A DNA stretch of 64,000 bases from AC-32 sp963765785 (GTDB lineage Bacteria; Actinomycetota; Thermoleophilia; Gaiellales; Gaiellaceae): assembly GCA_963765785.1 (NCBI GenBank), contig CAVXXW010000009.1, positions 1 to 64,000 of the forward strand, given 5' to 3'. Below, in pieces: positions 15,906 to 27,699 of the stretch (position 1 is its first letter; each line of letters begins with the position of its first letter). Position numbers and translations under genes: made by a program. A model generated the notes under the pieces. It saw only the letters and a program-made list of their open reading frames with translations, did no database searches and was not told the origin of the DNA.

Positions 15906-17807
15906 ATGGCAAAGACGATCGGCATCGACCTCGGCACGACCAACTCTGCAATGGCCGTGATCGAGGGCGGCGAGCCGGCGGTCATCCCGAACGCCGAGGG
16001 CGGGCGCACCACCCCTTCCGTCGTCGCGTTCACGAACGACGGCCAGCGGCTCGTCGGGGCGCCCGCCAAGCGCCAGCAGGTGACGAACCCGCAGAACACC
16101 GTCTTCTCGATCAAGCGGTTCATGGGCCGCAAGTTCGGCGAGGTGAGCGAGGAGATGAAGATCGTCCCGTACGAGGTCGTGGAGGGCCCGAACGGCGACG
16201 TGCGCGTGCAGGCCGGCGGCAAGGACTACGCCCCGCCGGAGCTCAGCGCGATGATCCTCCAGAAGCTGAGGGCCGACGCAGAGGCGTACCTCGGCGAGGC
16301 GGTCACCGACGCGGTGATCACCGTCCCGGCCTACTTCAACAACGCGCAGCGCGAGGCGACGAAGGACGCCGGCAAGATCGCCGGGCTCAACGTCCTGCGG
16401 ATCATCAACGAGCCGACCGCCGCGGCGCTCGCGTACGGCCTCGACAAGGAGGCCTCCGACCACACGATCCTCGTCTTCGACCTCGGCGGCGGCACCTTCG
16501 ACGTGTCGGTGCTCGAGCTCGGCGAGGGCGTCTTCGAGGTGAAGGCCACGAACGGCGACAACCACCTCGGCGGCGACAACTTCGACAAGGCGATCGTCGA
16601 CTGGATGGTCGCGGAGTTCAAGCGCGATCAGGGCATCGACCTCTCGCAGGACAAGATGGCCCTGCAGCGCCTCTACGAGGCCGCCGAGAAGGCGAAGATC
16701 GAGCTCTCCTCGACGATGACGACGCAGATCAACCTGCCGTTTGTCACCGCCACGCCGGAAGGCCCGAAGCACCTCGACCTCCAGCTCACGCGCGCCAAGC
16801 TCGACGAGCTGACGGCCGAGCTGCTCGAGCGCACGGTCGGCCCGACGAAGCAGGTGCTCGCGGACGCGGGCATCGACGCGTCGAAGATCGATCACGTCGT
16901 GCTCGTCGGCGGTATGACCCGTATGCCTGCGGTGCAGGACAAGGTCAAGCAGCTGATCGGCAAGGATCCGCACAAGGGCGTCAACCCGGACGAGGTCGTC
17001 GCCGTCGGCGCGGCCATCCAGGGCGGCGTGCTGAAGGGCGAGGTCAAGGACGTCCTGCTCCTCGACGTCACCCCGCTGTCGCTCGGGATCGAGACCAAGG
17101 GCGGCGTCTTCACGCGGCTGATCGAGCGCAACACGACCATCCCGACGAAGAAGTCGGAGACGTTCACGACGGCCGAGGACAATCAGCCCTCCGTCGAGGT
17201 GCACGTGCTCCAGGGCGAGTCGGAGATGTCGCTCTACAACAAGACGCTCGGCAAGTTCCAGCTCGTCGGCATCCCGCCGGCGCCGCGGGGCATGCCGCAG
17301 ATCGAGGTCACCTTCGACATCGACGCGAACGGGATCATCAACGTCTCGGCCAAGGACCACGGCACCGGGAACGAGCAGCAGATCAAGATCGAGGGCGGCT
17401 CGGGACTGAAGCCGGAGGAGGTCGACCAGATGATCAAGGCCGCGGAGTCGCACGCCGACGAGGCGCGCCGGCTCCACGAGGTGGCCGACGCCAAGAACCA
17501 GGCCGAGGCGCTCGCCTACGCGACCGAGAAGAGCCTCAAGGACCATCGCGACAAGCTCGACGAGAGCGAGGCCTCGACCATCGAGGGCCGCGTGATGGAG
17601 CTCAAGCAGGCGCTCGAGTCCGACGACCTGGCCGAGATCCGCTCGAAGACGGAGGCGCTCCAGGAGGCCGCGCAGAAGCTGGCCGAGGCGGTCTACGCAC
17701 AGGCCTCGGCGCAGCAGGCGCAGTCGTCCACGAACGGCGAGTCCGACTCCGACGACGAGGTGATCGAGGACGCCGAGGTCGTCGACGAGGAGGCCAAGAC
17801 CTCGTGA
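15906..17807 (+). CDS. dnaK: Hsp70 chaperone DnaK
   Basis: 633 residues, full length. IGIDLGTTNSAMAV at the N-terminus, LVFDLGGGTFDVSVLELG and VVLVGGMTRMPAVQ mark the ATPase domain. LLLDVTPLSLGIETKGG opens the substrate-binding domain, followed by a helical lid and an acidic tail (SDSDDEVIEDAEVVDEE). Folds and protects proteins with GrpE and DnaJ. First gene of a tightly overlapping operon (GTGA overlap with grpE). Confidence 0.98.
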   Translation: MAKTIGIDLGTTNSAMAVIEGGEPAVIPNAEGGRTTPSVVAFTNDGQRLVGAPAKRQQVTNPQNTVFSIKRFMGRKFGEVSEEMKIVPYEVVEGPNGDVRVQAGGKDYAPPELSAMILQKLRADAEAYLGEAVTDAVITVPAYFNNAQREATKDAGKIAGLNVLRIINEPTAAALAYGLDKEASDHTILVFDLGGGTFDVSVLELGEGVFEVKATNGDNHLGGDNFDKAIVDWMVAEFKRDQGIDLSQDKMALQRLYEAAEKAKIELSSTMTTQINLPFVTATPEGPKHLDLQLTRAKLDELTAELLERTVGPTKQVLADAGIDASKIDHVVLVGGMTRMPAVQDKVKQLIGKDPHKGVNPDEVVAVGAAIQGGVLKGEVKDVLLLDVTPLSLGIETKGGVFTRLIERNTTIPTKKSETFTTAEDNQPSVEVHVLQGESEMSLYNKTLGKFQLVGIPPAPRGMPQIEVTFDIDANGIINVSAKDHGTGNEQQIKIEGGSGLKPEEVDQMIKAAESHADEARRLHEVADAKNQAEALAYATEKSLKDHRDKLDESEASTIEGRVMELKQALESDDLAEIRSKTEALQEAAQKLAEAVYAQASAQQAQSSTNGESDSDDEVIEDAEVVDEEAKTS

Positions 17808-18298
17808 CCGAAGAGCGTGAGCTCACGCTCGAGGAGCAGGTGGCAGCGCTCGAGGCGGAGCGCGACGAGCACCTGAACGACCTCAAGCGGGTCGCGGCCG
17901 AGTTCGAGAACTACCGCAAGCGGGTCGCGCGCGACCAGGAGAGCCTGGTCGCGCGGGCCCACGAGCGGCTCGTGAAGGAGCTGCTGCCCGTGCTCGACGA
18001 CCTCGAGCGCGCGCTTGCGGCCGCCGAGCAGCACGAGGAGGCAACGCTGGAGGAAGGCGTCCGGCTCGTCCACCGCGAGCTCGAGGCCGCGCTGCGGCGC
18101 GAGGGCGTCACGGAGATCGGGACGAACGGCCACTTCGACCCGCACGTCCACGAGGCGCTGCTCTCGCAGCCCTCCGAGCAGGACGAGGGCTCGATCCTCG
18201 AGGTCGTCCAGAAGGGCTACCGCCTCGGCGACCGCGTCGTGCGGCCGGCCCGCGTCGTCGTGGCGGCCGCGAAGCAGGAGGACGATGGCGGCCGTTAA
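17804..18298 (+). CDS. grpE: Nucleotide exchange factor GrpE
   Basis: 164 residues. A coiled-coil N-terminus (LEEQVAALEAERDEHLNDL) leads into FENYRKRVARDQE and the C-terminal GYRLGDRVVRPARVVVA, both GrpE signatures. Releases ADP from DnaK. GTG start overlaps the dnaK stop by 4 bp. Confidence 0.95.
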   Translation: MTEERELTLEEQVAALEAERDEHLNDLKRVAAEFENYRKRVARDQESLVARAHERLVKELLPVLDDLERALAAAEQHEEATLEEGVRLVHRELEAALRREGVTEIGTNGHFDPHVHEALLSQPSEQDEGSILEVVQKGYRLGDRVVRPARVVVAAAKQEDDGGR

Positions 18299-19358
18299 GG
18301 ACCTCTACGAGACCCTCGGGGTCGCCAAGGACGCGAGCCAAGACGAGATCAAGAAGGCGTATCGCAAGCTCGCGCGCCAGTACCACCCGGACGCGAACCC
18401 GGGCGACGACTCCGCCGAGGAGCGCTTCAAGGAGGTGCAGTCGGCGTACGACGTGCTCTCGGACCCCGAGAAGCGCAAGCAGTACGACCGCTTCGGCTCG
18501 CAGAACGGCCGCGGCGGCCCCGGCCCCGGCGGCTTCAACTTCGACGGCTTCGACGTCTCAGACCTCGGCGACCTCGGCGACATCTTCGGCGGGCTCTTTG
18601 GCGGCCGCGGCCGCGGCGCGCAGCAGCAGCGCCAGCGCGGCCAGCGCGGGGGCGACCTCGAAATCGAGGTGCGGCTCTCGTTCGACGACTCGCTGAAGGG
18701 CGTCGAGACGACGATCCCGGTCGAGCTCGAGACCTCCTGCCGCGAGTGCGGCGGCTCGGGCGCGAGGCCCGGCACGGCGCCGACGCTCTGCCCGGAGTGC
18801 AAGGGCCGCGGCGTCATCTCGGAGAGCCAGGGCCTGTTCGCCCTCTCGCAGCCGTGTCCGCGCTGCCGCGGGAACGGCACCGTGATCGAGGATCCGTGCC
18901 CGCGCTGCCACGGCAGCGGCCGTGAGCGGCGGACGAAGCGCTACACGGTGAAGATCCCCGCGGGCGTCAAGGACGGCTCCCGCATCCGCCTCCGCGGCAA
19001 GGGCGAAGCAGGCTACGGCGGCGCCGAGGCAGGCGACCTCTACGTCGTCACGCGTGTCGAGCCGTCGAAGCTCTACACGCGGCGTGGAGACGACCTCGTC
19101 GTCGAGGTGCCCGTGACCTACCCGCAGGCCGCGCTCGGCGACCAGGTCAAGGTGCCGACGCCTGACGGCGAGGTGACCGTGAAGGTCAAGGCCGGTACCG
19201 AGGACGGCACGCTCCTACGCGTCAAGGGCAAGGGCGCGCCGAAGCTGAAGGGCTCCGGCCGCGGGGACGTCCTCGCGCGCGTGAAGCTGACCGTGCCCAA
19301 GAAGCTGAGCAAGAAGCAGCGCGAGCTGATCGAAGAGCTGCAGCAGGCGGGCGGCTGA
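18285..19358 (+). CDS. dnaJ: Chaperone DnaJ
   Basis: 357 residues. J-domain with HPD at 34-36, a G/F-rich linker (GGRGRGAQQQRQRG), four CxxCxGxG zinc repeats (CRECGGSG, CPECKGRG, CPRCRGNG, CPRCHGSG) and the C-terminal substrate-binding domain. Stimulates DnaK ATP hydrolysis. Overlaps grpE by 14 bp. Confidence 0.97.
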   Translation: MAAVKDLYETLGVAKDASQDEIKKAYRKLARQYHPDANPGDDSAEERFKEVQSAYDVLSDPEKRKQYDRFGSQNGRGGPGPGGFNFDGFDVSDLGDLGDIFGGLFGGRGRGAQQQRQRGQRGGDLEIEVRLSFDDSLKGVETTIPVELETSCRECGGSGARPGTAPTLCPECKGRGVISESQGLFALSQPCPRCRGNGTVIEDPCPRCHGSGRERRTKRYTVKIPAGVKDGSRIRLRGKGEAGYGGAEAGDLYVVTRVEPSKLYTRRGDDLVVEVPVTYPQAALGDQVKVPTPDGEVTVKVKAGTEDGTLLRVKGKGAPKLKGSGRGDVLARVKLTVPKKLSKKQRELIEELQQAGG

Positions 19359-19558
19359 TGCGCTTCGGGATCGCCTCGCTCGTGGCCGGCCTCGCGACCT
19401 ACATCGTCGCCGCCGTCGCGCGGGTCGGCGAGTACCGCAACGAGCCGCAGCCGTCCTGGCTGACGAGCCTCTGGCTGGTCGCGACCGTGCTGGTCGTCGT
19501 CGGACTGCTCGTGATGGTGAACGTCGCCGTGCGTGCGTACCGGGAGCGAACGCAGTGA
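19358..19558 (+). CDS. Small two-helix membrane protein in the dnaK operon
   Basis: 66 residues with two hydrophobic stretches (IASLVAGLATYIVAAVARV and WLVATVLVVVGLLVMVNVAV) around a short loop. The ATG overlaps the dnaJ stop by 1 bp and the end overlaps the hspR start by 4 bp, so it is certainly translated within the operon if real. No family recognised; it may localise a stress response to the membrane (speculative). Confidence 0.7.
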   Translation: MRFGIASLVAGLATYIVAAVARVGEYRNEPQPSWLTSLWLVATVLVVVGLLVMVNVAVRAYRERTQ

Positions 19559-19916
19559 TCGACCAGCGCCCGCGCTACATGATCTCGGTCGCCGCGGAGC
19601 TCGTCGGCATGCACCCGCAGACGCTGCGCATGTACGAGCAGAAGGGGCTCGTCCAGCCGCAGCGGACGGCGGGGAACACGCGCCTCTACTCGGAGGCCGA
19701 CCTCGAGCGCCTGCGCCTGATCCAGAAGCTGACGACCCAGCTGGGTCTCAACCTCGCTGGCGTCGAGGCGGTCCTCGACCTCGAGGAGCAGCTGCACCGG
19801 ATGCAGTCGCGGATGGAGCGCCTCGAGCGCGAGATGCGCGAGGCGATCCAGCAGGTGCACAAGCAGTACCGCCGCGACCTCGTTCTCTACGACCCGACCC
19901 AACTACCGGAGAAGAA

Positions 19917-19935
<19 letters not shown>
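19555..19935 (+). CDS. hspR: Heat-shock repressor HspR (MerR family)
   Basis: 126 residues. MerR-type helix-turn-helix MISVAAELVGMHPQTLRMYE, then RLYSEADLERLRLIQKL, and a long coiled coil. HspR uses DnaK as co-repressor in Streptomyces and mycobacteria and binds an inverted repeat upstream of dnaK; such a repeat is at 15861-15877. GTG start, overlapping both neighbours. Confidence 0.93.
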
Positions 19936-22390
<2,455 letters not shown>

Positions 22391-22391
<1 letters not shown>

Positions 22392-23170
22392 TGGCGCGCA
22401 AGGCCCGCCCGAAGGAGCCGCTCCCGCCGGCGCTCCCGCCGGGTGAGCGCCCGGTCGGCCAGCTGATCGCCGAGGCGATCCGGCTCTACGGCCGGCGGTT
22501 CTGGCCCTGCCTCGCGATCGGCGTGCCGATCGGCCTGTTCGGTGCGCTCACGAGCGCCCTGCACGGCTGGACGAACGTGATCGTCAGCCTGTCGCTCGGC
22601 GCGGTGCTGCTGACGCTCACGTACGTGGCAGCCGCCGCGATCGTGCTCGAGAGGCCAGTGCCCCGCCGCCGGCTCGGGGTCGCGTTCCTCGTCGGACTGA
22701 TCGTGTTCGTCCCGTTCCCGGCGCTCGTGCTGCTCTACATCCTCCCTGCGGTCGCGTGGCTCGCGCTCGTCGGGCTGGCCGTTCCGGCGGCCGTGATCGA
22801 AGGGACGGGCGTGGTCGCGTCGCTCAAGCAGGGCTTCCGCCTCGGGCGGGCCGACTACGTGCACGCACTCGGCACGATGGCGGCGCTCGGGATCGTCTTC
22901 TACCTCTCGACGCGTGTGCTGGCGCTCGCGCTCAACGCCGGCAGCGGCCAGGCCGCGGAGATCGCGAGACCGCTCGCCGAGGGCCTGCTCTGGCCGGTCG
23001 TCGTGCTCGGGGCGAGCCTCCTCTACTTCGACCAGGCGGCGCGGTTAGAGTCGGGCCCCCGACCCAGGAGGCGTCGCAATGCCGACGTACATCATGCTCA
23101 CGAGCCTGACCGCGCAGGGCGTGCAGACGCTGAAGGCGAACCCCGACCGGCTACGGGAGGTCAACCGTGA
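22391..23170 (+). CDS. Multi-pass membrane protein at the end of the heat-shock operon
   Basis: 259 residues as read. A proline-rich start is followed by about six helices (CLAIGVPIGLFGALTSAL, LGAVLLTLTYVAAAAIVL, FLVGLIVFVPFPALVLLY, LVGLAVPAAVIEG and others) and SLKQGFRLGRADYVHALG, as in small glycerophosphoryl-diester-phosphodiesterase-type membrane domains. The last ~35 residues are Arg/Pro-rich and overlap the next gene by 92 bp; they may not be functional. ATG overlaps the clpB stop. Confidence 0.65.
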
Positions 23171-23366
23171 CGTCGAGGAGCTCGGCGCGAAGGTCGTGCA
23201 CCAGTGGGCGACGCTCGGGCCGTTCGACTTCGTCAACGTGGTCGAGGCGCCCGACGCCGAGACGATTGCGCGCGTGTCCGTGGCGCTCGGCGCCCGCGGC
23301 AGCGCCAAGCTGCAGACGCTGACCGCGCTCTCGGTCGACGAGTTCCTCTCGTCGTTCAGCGACTAG
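23079..23366 (+). CDS. GYD-domain protein
   Basis: 95 residues. MPTYIMLTSLTAQGVQTLK and GPFDFVNVVEAPDAETIARV match the GYD family of small ferredoxin-fold proteins of unknown function. AGGAGG (23066-23071) is a good ribosome site and TAGAGT (23046-23051) a possible own -10. Its stop overlaps the convergent psuG end by 11 bp. Confidence 0.85.
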   Translation: MPTYIMLTSLTAQGVQTLKANPDRLREVNRDVEELGAKVVHQWATLGPFDFVNVVEAPDAETIARVSVALGARGSAKLQTLTALSVDEFLSSFSD

Positions 23367-24249
23367 CTGCGACCGCGACCTGCGCCGCGAGGCGCGCGTT
23401 CGCGACGATCAGCTCGCGGTTCACGTCGAGCGTGCGCCCGCCGCTGTGCTCGTGCAGGAACTGGAGCACGAAGGGCGTCACGCCCTGGCCGTAGATGCCC
23501 TGGGTCGCCGCCGCCGTGAGCGCCTCCGCGACGAGCGGCTCGACGTCGAGCCCGTCATCGGGATCCCGCGCGAGGAGTAGCGCCGCGCCGCCGAGCTCCC
23601 AGTGCGCCTCCGCCGTGAGCGCGGCCTGGTCGGGGCCGTCGACGCGGCTCGAGACGGGCGGCCCGCCGCCGGCGCTGTAGAACAGCGGCAGCTCGTCCGT
23701 GCGGTAGCCGAGTACGGGGATGCCGAGCGTCTCCAGGAGCTCCGAGGTCGCGGGCACATCGAGTAGCGACTTGATCCCCGACGAGACGACGAGCGCCGGC
23801 GTTCGCGCGAGCTGGGCGAGGTCGGCGCTGATGTCCAGGCGCTCCGAGAAGCCACGGTGGACGCCGCCGATGCCGCCGGTGCCCATGAAGCGGATGCCGG
23901 CGAGCCTCGCCGCCGCGAGCGTGCCGCCGACCGTGGTCGCGCCGAGCTCGCCGTTTGCGACGCAAGCCGCCAGGTCGCGCGGGCCCGCCTTGCGGGCGTC
24001 GGCACCGGCCTTGCCGAAGCGCTGGAGCTCCTCGTCGCCGAGCCCGACCACGACCGCGCCGTCCAGCACGCCGACGGTTGCGGGCACGGCTCCTTCGGAC
24101 CGGACCGCCGCTTCCGAGGCACGGCCCACCTCCACCCCCACCCCGGGTGGGAAACCATGTGCGACGAGCGTAGTCTCGAGCGCGACGACCGCGCCGCCCT
24201 CGGCGAGTGCTTGTTGCACTTTCGGCGCGATTTTCAGCAGCTCCGTCAC
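23356..24249 (-). CDS. psuG: Pseudouridine-5'-phosphate glycosidase
   Basis: 297 residues. ALETTLVAHGFPPG, RKAGPRDLAA, FMGTGGIGGVHRG and VVSSGIKSLLDVPATSELLE are diagnostic. It splits pseudouridine 5'-phosphate into uracil and ribose 5-phosphate. The GTG start overlaps the stop of the upstream kinase (GTGA), so the two form a pseudouridine salvage pair. Confidence 0.94.
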   Translation of the reverse strand: MTELLKIAPKVQQALAEGGAVVALETTLVAHGFPPGVGVEVGRASEAAVRSEGAVPATVGVLDGAVVVGLGDEELQRFGKAGADARKAGPRDLAACVANGELGATTVGGTLAAARLAGIRFMGTGGIGGVHRGFSERLDISADLAQLARTPALVVSSGIKSLLDVPATSELLETLGIPVLGYRTDELPLFYSAGGGPPVSSRVDGPDQAALTAEAHWELGGAALLLARDPDDGLDVEPLVAEALTAAATQGIYGQGVTPFVLQFLHEHSGGRTLDVNRELIVANARLAAQVAVAASR

Positions 24250-25070
24250 GAAGGCACCGCTCCGAGGTGCGCGACGCAGCGCGCGGCCGCCTCCAGGCCC
24301 AGTTCGATCCCGCCGACCAGGAACCCGGCGGCGAGCGCATCGCCCGCGCCCGTCGTGTCGACGACCTCTGCGCCGAGCGGCTCGAACTGCTCGACGCCGT
24401 CCGCCGTGCGCAGCTCGACTCCGCGTGAGCCGCGCTTCACGACCGCCGTCTCCGCCAGCGCGTAGGCGCCGCCCACCATCTCCCATTCCGGCTCGTTCGC
24501 GAAGACGACGTCCGGCGCGACCGCGTCGAGGTTCGCTCGGAACCGCTCGGCGCCGTAGGTGCGGATCGCGCTCCACGAGGAGAGGTCGACCGCGACGCGG
24601 GCTTCGCGGCCCCGCGCCAGCCGCGCCGCGGTGAGCGCGGCCTCGGCGATGGGCTCCGCCAGCAGCGAGTAGCCGCTCAGGCAGAGCCACGCGCAGCCGT
24701 CGAGCCACGCAGCGTCGAGCTCGTGCGGCTGCAGCTCGACCGCCACGCCGCGGTCAGTCGCCATCGTGCGCTCCCCGTCCGCAGAGACGAGCGCAACCAC
24801 GACGCCCGTTGAGCCGGAGACGACCGGCCCGACGAGCTCGACGCCGCGCCCGGCGAGGAGCGAGGCCGCTAGGGCCCCCGCCGGGTCGTCGCCGCGCTTC
24901 GCGATGCACCGCGCTTCCGACCCGAGCTCAACCGCCCAGGAGGCAACGTTCGCCGCCTGGCCGCCGGTCGCGAGCCGGGTCTCGACGGGCGTGTCCGCTC
25001 CGGCCGCCAGCGCCGCGCCGGGTGCGCGCACGATCACGTCCAGCAGCAGGTCGCCGAGGGTGCAGATCAC
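24246..25070 (-). CDS. psuK: PfkB-family kinase, probably pseudouridine kinase
   Basis: 274 residues. PfkB signatures ATGGQAANVASWAVELG and DTTGAGDALAAGFLVGG (catalytic Asp in GAGD). Coupling to psuG makes pseudouridine the likely substrate, though PfkB kinases vary. GTG 25070 lies 7 nt after TACGGT on the minus strand. Confidence 0.82.
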   Translation of the reverse strand: MICTLGDLLLDVIVRAPGAALAAGADTPVETRLATGGQAANVASWAVELGSEARCIAKRGDDPAGALAASLLAGRGVELVGPVVSGSTGVVVALVSADGERTMATDRGVAVELQPHELDAAWLDGCAWLCLSGYSLLAEPIAEAALTAARLARGREARVAVDLSSWSAIRTYGAERFRANLDAVAPDVVFANEPEWEMVGGAYALAETAVVKRGSRGVELRTADGVEQFEPLGAEVVDTTGAGDALAAGFLVGGIELGLEAAARCVAHLGAVPS

Positions 25071-25077
25071 GGGCGCA

Positions 25078-25087
25078 ACCGTACAAT
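25078..25087. promoter_or_regulatory. Abutting divergent -10 boxes (psuK and small gene)
   Basis: TACGGT (minus, 25083-25078) is 7 nt before GTG 25070, and TACAAT (plus, 25082-25087) is 7 nt before GTG 25095. They share the TA at 25082-25083. Start codons are only 24 bp apart. Confidence 0.5.
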
Positions 25088-25094
25088 CGCCCGC

Positions 25095-25280
25095 GTGGAC
25101 CGGGAATCCCAGTCGAGCCGTCTGCGCTCGTTCTTGATCGGCGGCCTCGTCGGCGCCTCGGCCGTCCTCGCCGCCGCAAGGCGGAAGCGGCAGCGCGCCC
25201 GCCCCGTCCAGCCGGGCCTCGCCGCCTTCGAGGACGCGCCCTGCTATCGCGAGACCCTGGTGCGCGAACGGCGGCCATAG
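25095..25280 (+). CDS. Small membrane-anchored hypothetical protein
   Basis: 61 residues. One hydrophobic segment (FLIGGLVGASAVLAAARR) is followed by an Arg-rich stretch and ends in CYRETLVRERRP. No family recognised. Support comes from the leaderless promoter geometry and clean spacing to the FmdB gene (27 bp). Confidence 0.5.
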   Translation: MDRESQSSRLRSFLIGGLVGASAVLAAARRKRQRARPVQPGLAAFEDAPCYRETLVRERRP

Positions 25281-25293
25281 CCACCGACCCCAC

Positions 25294-25299
25294 TATTCT
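25294..25299 (+). promoter_or_regulatory. fmdB-type gene leaderless -10 box
   Basis: TATTCT, 8 nt before GTG 25308. Confidence 0.4.
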
Positions 25300-25307
25300 T
25301 CGAGCCC

Positions 25308-25577
25308 GTGCCCATCTACGAGTACCGCTGCCCGAATGGGCACAACTTCGAGCTCTTACAGCGGATCGGCGACGCGCCGCCCGAGAAGTGCGAGGTTTGC
25401 GGCGAGGGCCCGGTCGAGCGCGTGCTTTACCCGGTTGCGGTGCACTTCAAGGGCTCGGGCTTCTACACGACGGACTACGGCCGCGGCTCGCGCAAGAAGG
25501 AGACGCCCGCGAAGGAGAGCTCGTCCTCGGACGGCGCCGGTGAGAGCAAGTCGAAGGAGAAGGCGGCCGAGAACTAG
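25308..25577 (+). CDS. FmdB-family zinc-ribbon protein
   Basis: 89 residues. MPIYEYRCPNGHNFELLQRI plus CEVCGEGPVERVLYP form the putative zinc ribbon; GSGFYTTDYGRGSRKK is the usual continuation. The lysine/serine-rich tail is disordered. A regulatory role is assumed for the family but not proven. Confidence 0.88.
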   Translation: MPIYEYRCPNGHNFELLQRIGDAPPEKCEVCGEGPVERVLYPVAVHFKGSGFYTTDYGRGSRKKETPAKESSSSDGAGESKSKEKAAEN

Positions 25578-26755
25578 CCGGTACGGCCGATCAGGCAGCC
25601 CGGCGGGTACGTGTCGCCCGACGTCGCGGGCGGCTGCGGGGCCGACTTCCCCGTCACCATCAGGATCACCTTCGCGTTGTCCTCGCTCGGCGTGATGTCG
25701 CCGCCGGTCGAAGTCCCGCCGAGCCGGCAATGGAGCGTGCGCCCGGCGCGGAACTTCGCCCAGCCGAGGGCGGCGAAGTCGTTGGCGGAGAGGTCGGTCG
25801 CGAGCGGCCTCATCAGGTCGTGGCCGACGAACGGCAGTCGCATGAAGGTGCTGAAGCTGGCGAGCTTGCTCATCAGCGCCTGAATCACCTGCTGGTTGCG
25901 CGCCTCCCGGGTGATGTCGCTGTCGCCCGGGTTGAGTGCGTTCTTGCGCACCCGCGAGTAGATGAGCGCGCGCTGGCCGTTCATGTGCTGCTTTCCGGGC
26001 TGGAAGCGCCAGCCCGGCCAGCGGTCGCAGCGCGCCGCCGTCGAGTATGGGCAGTCGAACTTCGACTGGATCCGCTCCGAGACGACGATGTCGACTCCGC
26101 CGACGGCGTCGATCAGATCCTTGAACTGGGCGAAGTTGACGATGACGATGTGGTTGACGGGGATGTCCGTGTAGGAGGCGACCGTCCGGGCGGCCAGCCG
26201 CGGGCCGCCGACCTGGAAGGCGGTGTTGATCTTCGCGTTGCCGTAGCCCGGGATGTCGACGCGCAGGTCGCGCGGGATCGAGAGGTAATAGAGCCGGTGA
26301 TGCGGCGGGTCGGTCCGCAGGAGCGTGATCGAGTCCGAGTGCCGGTCGCCCGAGCGCGCTGCGGCGATCGAATGGTCGGTGCCGAGCAGCAGGATCGCCG
26401 TCGGCGTCGAGAACAGGCTGCCCTTGTCCGGAGCGAGCGCGGTGCGGGCGGACTGCGGCAGGCGCTTGTTCGCCTCGGAAACGCCGCTTCGGAAGACGAG
26501 GTAGCCGGCGGCCGCCCAGACGACGAAGAAGAGGATGATCAGAACGAGCGCGATCGTCAGCTCTCGGCCCCAGCGGATCTGCCTCGGCTTGCGGGCGGTT
26601 TTCCTCGGGCCGGGCCCGCGATAGTTCTTGCGGCCGTCGCGGTCGGCGCGCGCTCGCGGAGGCGACTTCTCCGGCCGGCCGACGGTGGGCACGCGTCCCT
26701 TCGTTCGCCCGCCGCGGTAGAGGCGATAGGGCTTCTCTCCGCCGGGCGACGACAT
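25574..26755 (-). CDS. LytR-CpsA-Psr (LCP) family protein
   Basis: 393 residues. A basic cytoplasmic N-terminus, one transmembrane helix (LTIALVLIILFFVVWAAAGY, ~66-85), then the extracytoplasmic LCP domain with ILLLGTDH, RHSDSITLLRTDP, LSIPRDLRVDIPGYG, KINTAFQVGG and DAVGGVDI. The catalytic arginines and aspartates are in place. LCP proteins attach secondary polymers to peptidoglycan from polyprenyl-phosphate carriers. Divergent from the ROK gene with only 26 bp between starts. Confidence 0.92.
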   Translation of the reverse strand: MSSPGGEKPYRLYRGGRTKGRVPTVGRPEKSPPRARADRDGRKNYRGPGPRKTARKPRQIRWGRELTIALVLIILFFVVWAAAGYLVFRSGVSEANKRLPQSARTALAPDKGSLFSTPTAILLLGTDHSIAAARSGDRHSDSITLLRTDPPHHRLYYLSIPRDLRVDIPGYGNAKINTAFQVGGPRLAARTVASYTDIPVNHIVIVNFAQFKDLIDAVGGVDIVVSERIQSKFDCPYSTAARCDRWPGWRFQPGKQHMNGQRALIYSRVRKNALNPGDSDITREARNQQVIQALMSKLASFSTFMRLPFVGHDLMRPLATDLSANDFAALGWAKFRAGRTLHCRLGGTSTGGDITPSEDNAKVILMVTGKSAPQPPATSGDTYPPGCLIGRTG

Positions 26756-26764
26756 CCGGCGGCG

Positions 26765-26771
26765 TATGGTA
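26765..26771. promoter_or_regulatory. Symmetric -10 element (TATGGTA) between LCP and ROK genes
   Basis: TATGGT on + is 11 nt before TTG 26782, and TACCAT on - is 10 nt before ATG 26755. It is the third TANNNTA heptamer found between tightly spaced divergent genes here. Confidence 0.5.
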
Positions 26772-26781
26772 CCGCCCGGTC

Positions 26782-27699
26782 TTGGCGGGTCAGGCGGTCA
26801 TCGGCGTGGACGTGGGCGGGACGAAGGTGCTCGCGGCGGTCGTCGCGCGCGACGGGTCGCTGGGCGCGCGGACGGAGCGGCCGACCGACGTGTCGTCGGA
26901 AGACACCTTTCTCGAGCAGCTCGACGAGATGGTGGAGGAGCTGCGGCGGGGCGAGCCGGACGTCGCTGCGATCGGCTTCGGCCTTCCGTCGCGGATCGAC
27001 CAGCGTCGCGGACGCGCTGTCGCGTCGGTCAACATCCCGCTACAGCACGTCGACTTCCGCGACCGGATGCGCGATCGCCATGGGCTTCCGGTCGGGATCG
27101 ACAACGACGCCAATGCCGCGGCGATCGCCGAGTGGCACGCCGGCGCGGCTCGGGGAGCCGATCACGTGGTGATGCTCACGTTCGGCACGGGCGTCGGCGG
27201 CGGGCTGATCCTCGGCGGCCGGCCGTACCGCGGCGCCACGGGAAGCGGAGCGGAGCTCGGGCACGTCGTCGTCGAGCTCGACGGGAGGCCGTGCCGCTGC
27301 GGCGGGCGAGGACACCTCGAGTCGTACGCGACCGGACTTGCGGCCGGCGAGCTCGCACGTGAGCGGTTCGGCGCAGGCGTCGACGAGCGCGACCTCGTTC
27401 GGCGGGCCGAGGCGAGGGACGGCGAGGCCATCGCGCTGCTCGACCGCATCGGCCGCTACGTCGGCGCCGCGCTCGCGACCTACGTCAACGCCCTCGAGCC
27501 CGAGCTGATCGTCGTCGGCGGCGGCTTCGGCGAGGCCGCCGGCGAGTTCCTGGTCGGGCCCGCCCGGAAGGTGCTGGCGCGCGACGCGCTCGAGCCGGGC
27601 CGGGTCACCGTGCGAATCGTGAAGGCCGAGCTCGGTACGTCCGCGGGCGTGATCGGCGCCGGGATGATCGCGTTCGAGGCGCTCGACGCGGAGTCGTAG
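26782..27699 (+). CDS. ROK-family sugar kinase (glucokinase-like)
   Basis: 305 residues. Phosphate-binding IGVDVGGTKVLAAVV, GIDNDANAAAIAEW, and LTFGTGVGGGLILGG with GAELGH. The ROK zinc motif CxCGxxGCxE appears as CRCGGRGHLE, with His in place of the third Cys; His can still bind zinc. Glucose is the likeliest substrate. TTG start. Confidence 0.85.
   Translation: MAGQAVIGVDVGGTKVLAAVVARDGSLGARTERPTDVSSEDTFLEQLDEMVEELRRGEPDVAAIGFGLPSRIDQRRGRAVASVNIPLQHVDFRDRMRDRHGLPVGIDNDANAAAIAEWHAGAARGADHVVMLTFGTGVGGGLILGGRPYRGATGSGAELGHVVVELDGRPCRCGGRGHLESYATGLAAGELARERFGAGVDERDLVRRAEARDGEAIALLDRIGRYVGAALATYVNALEPELIVVGGGFGEAAGEFLVGPARKVLARDALEPGRVTVRIVKAELGTSAGVIGAGMIAFEALDAES

Noticed and set aside
23046..23048. 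TAG as the true stop of the membrane protein before the GYD gene
   Set aside because: It is out of frame by one base; it more likely belongs to a TAGAGT -10 box of the GYD gene.
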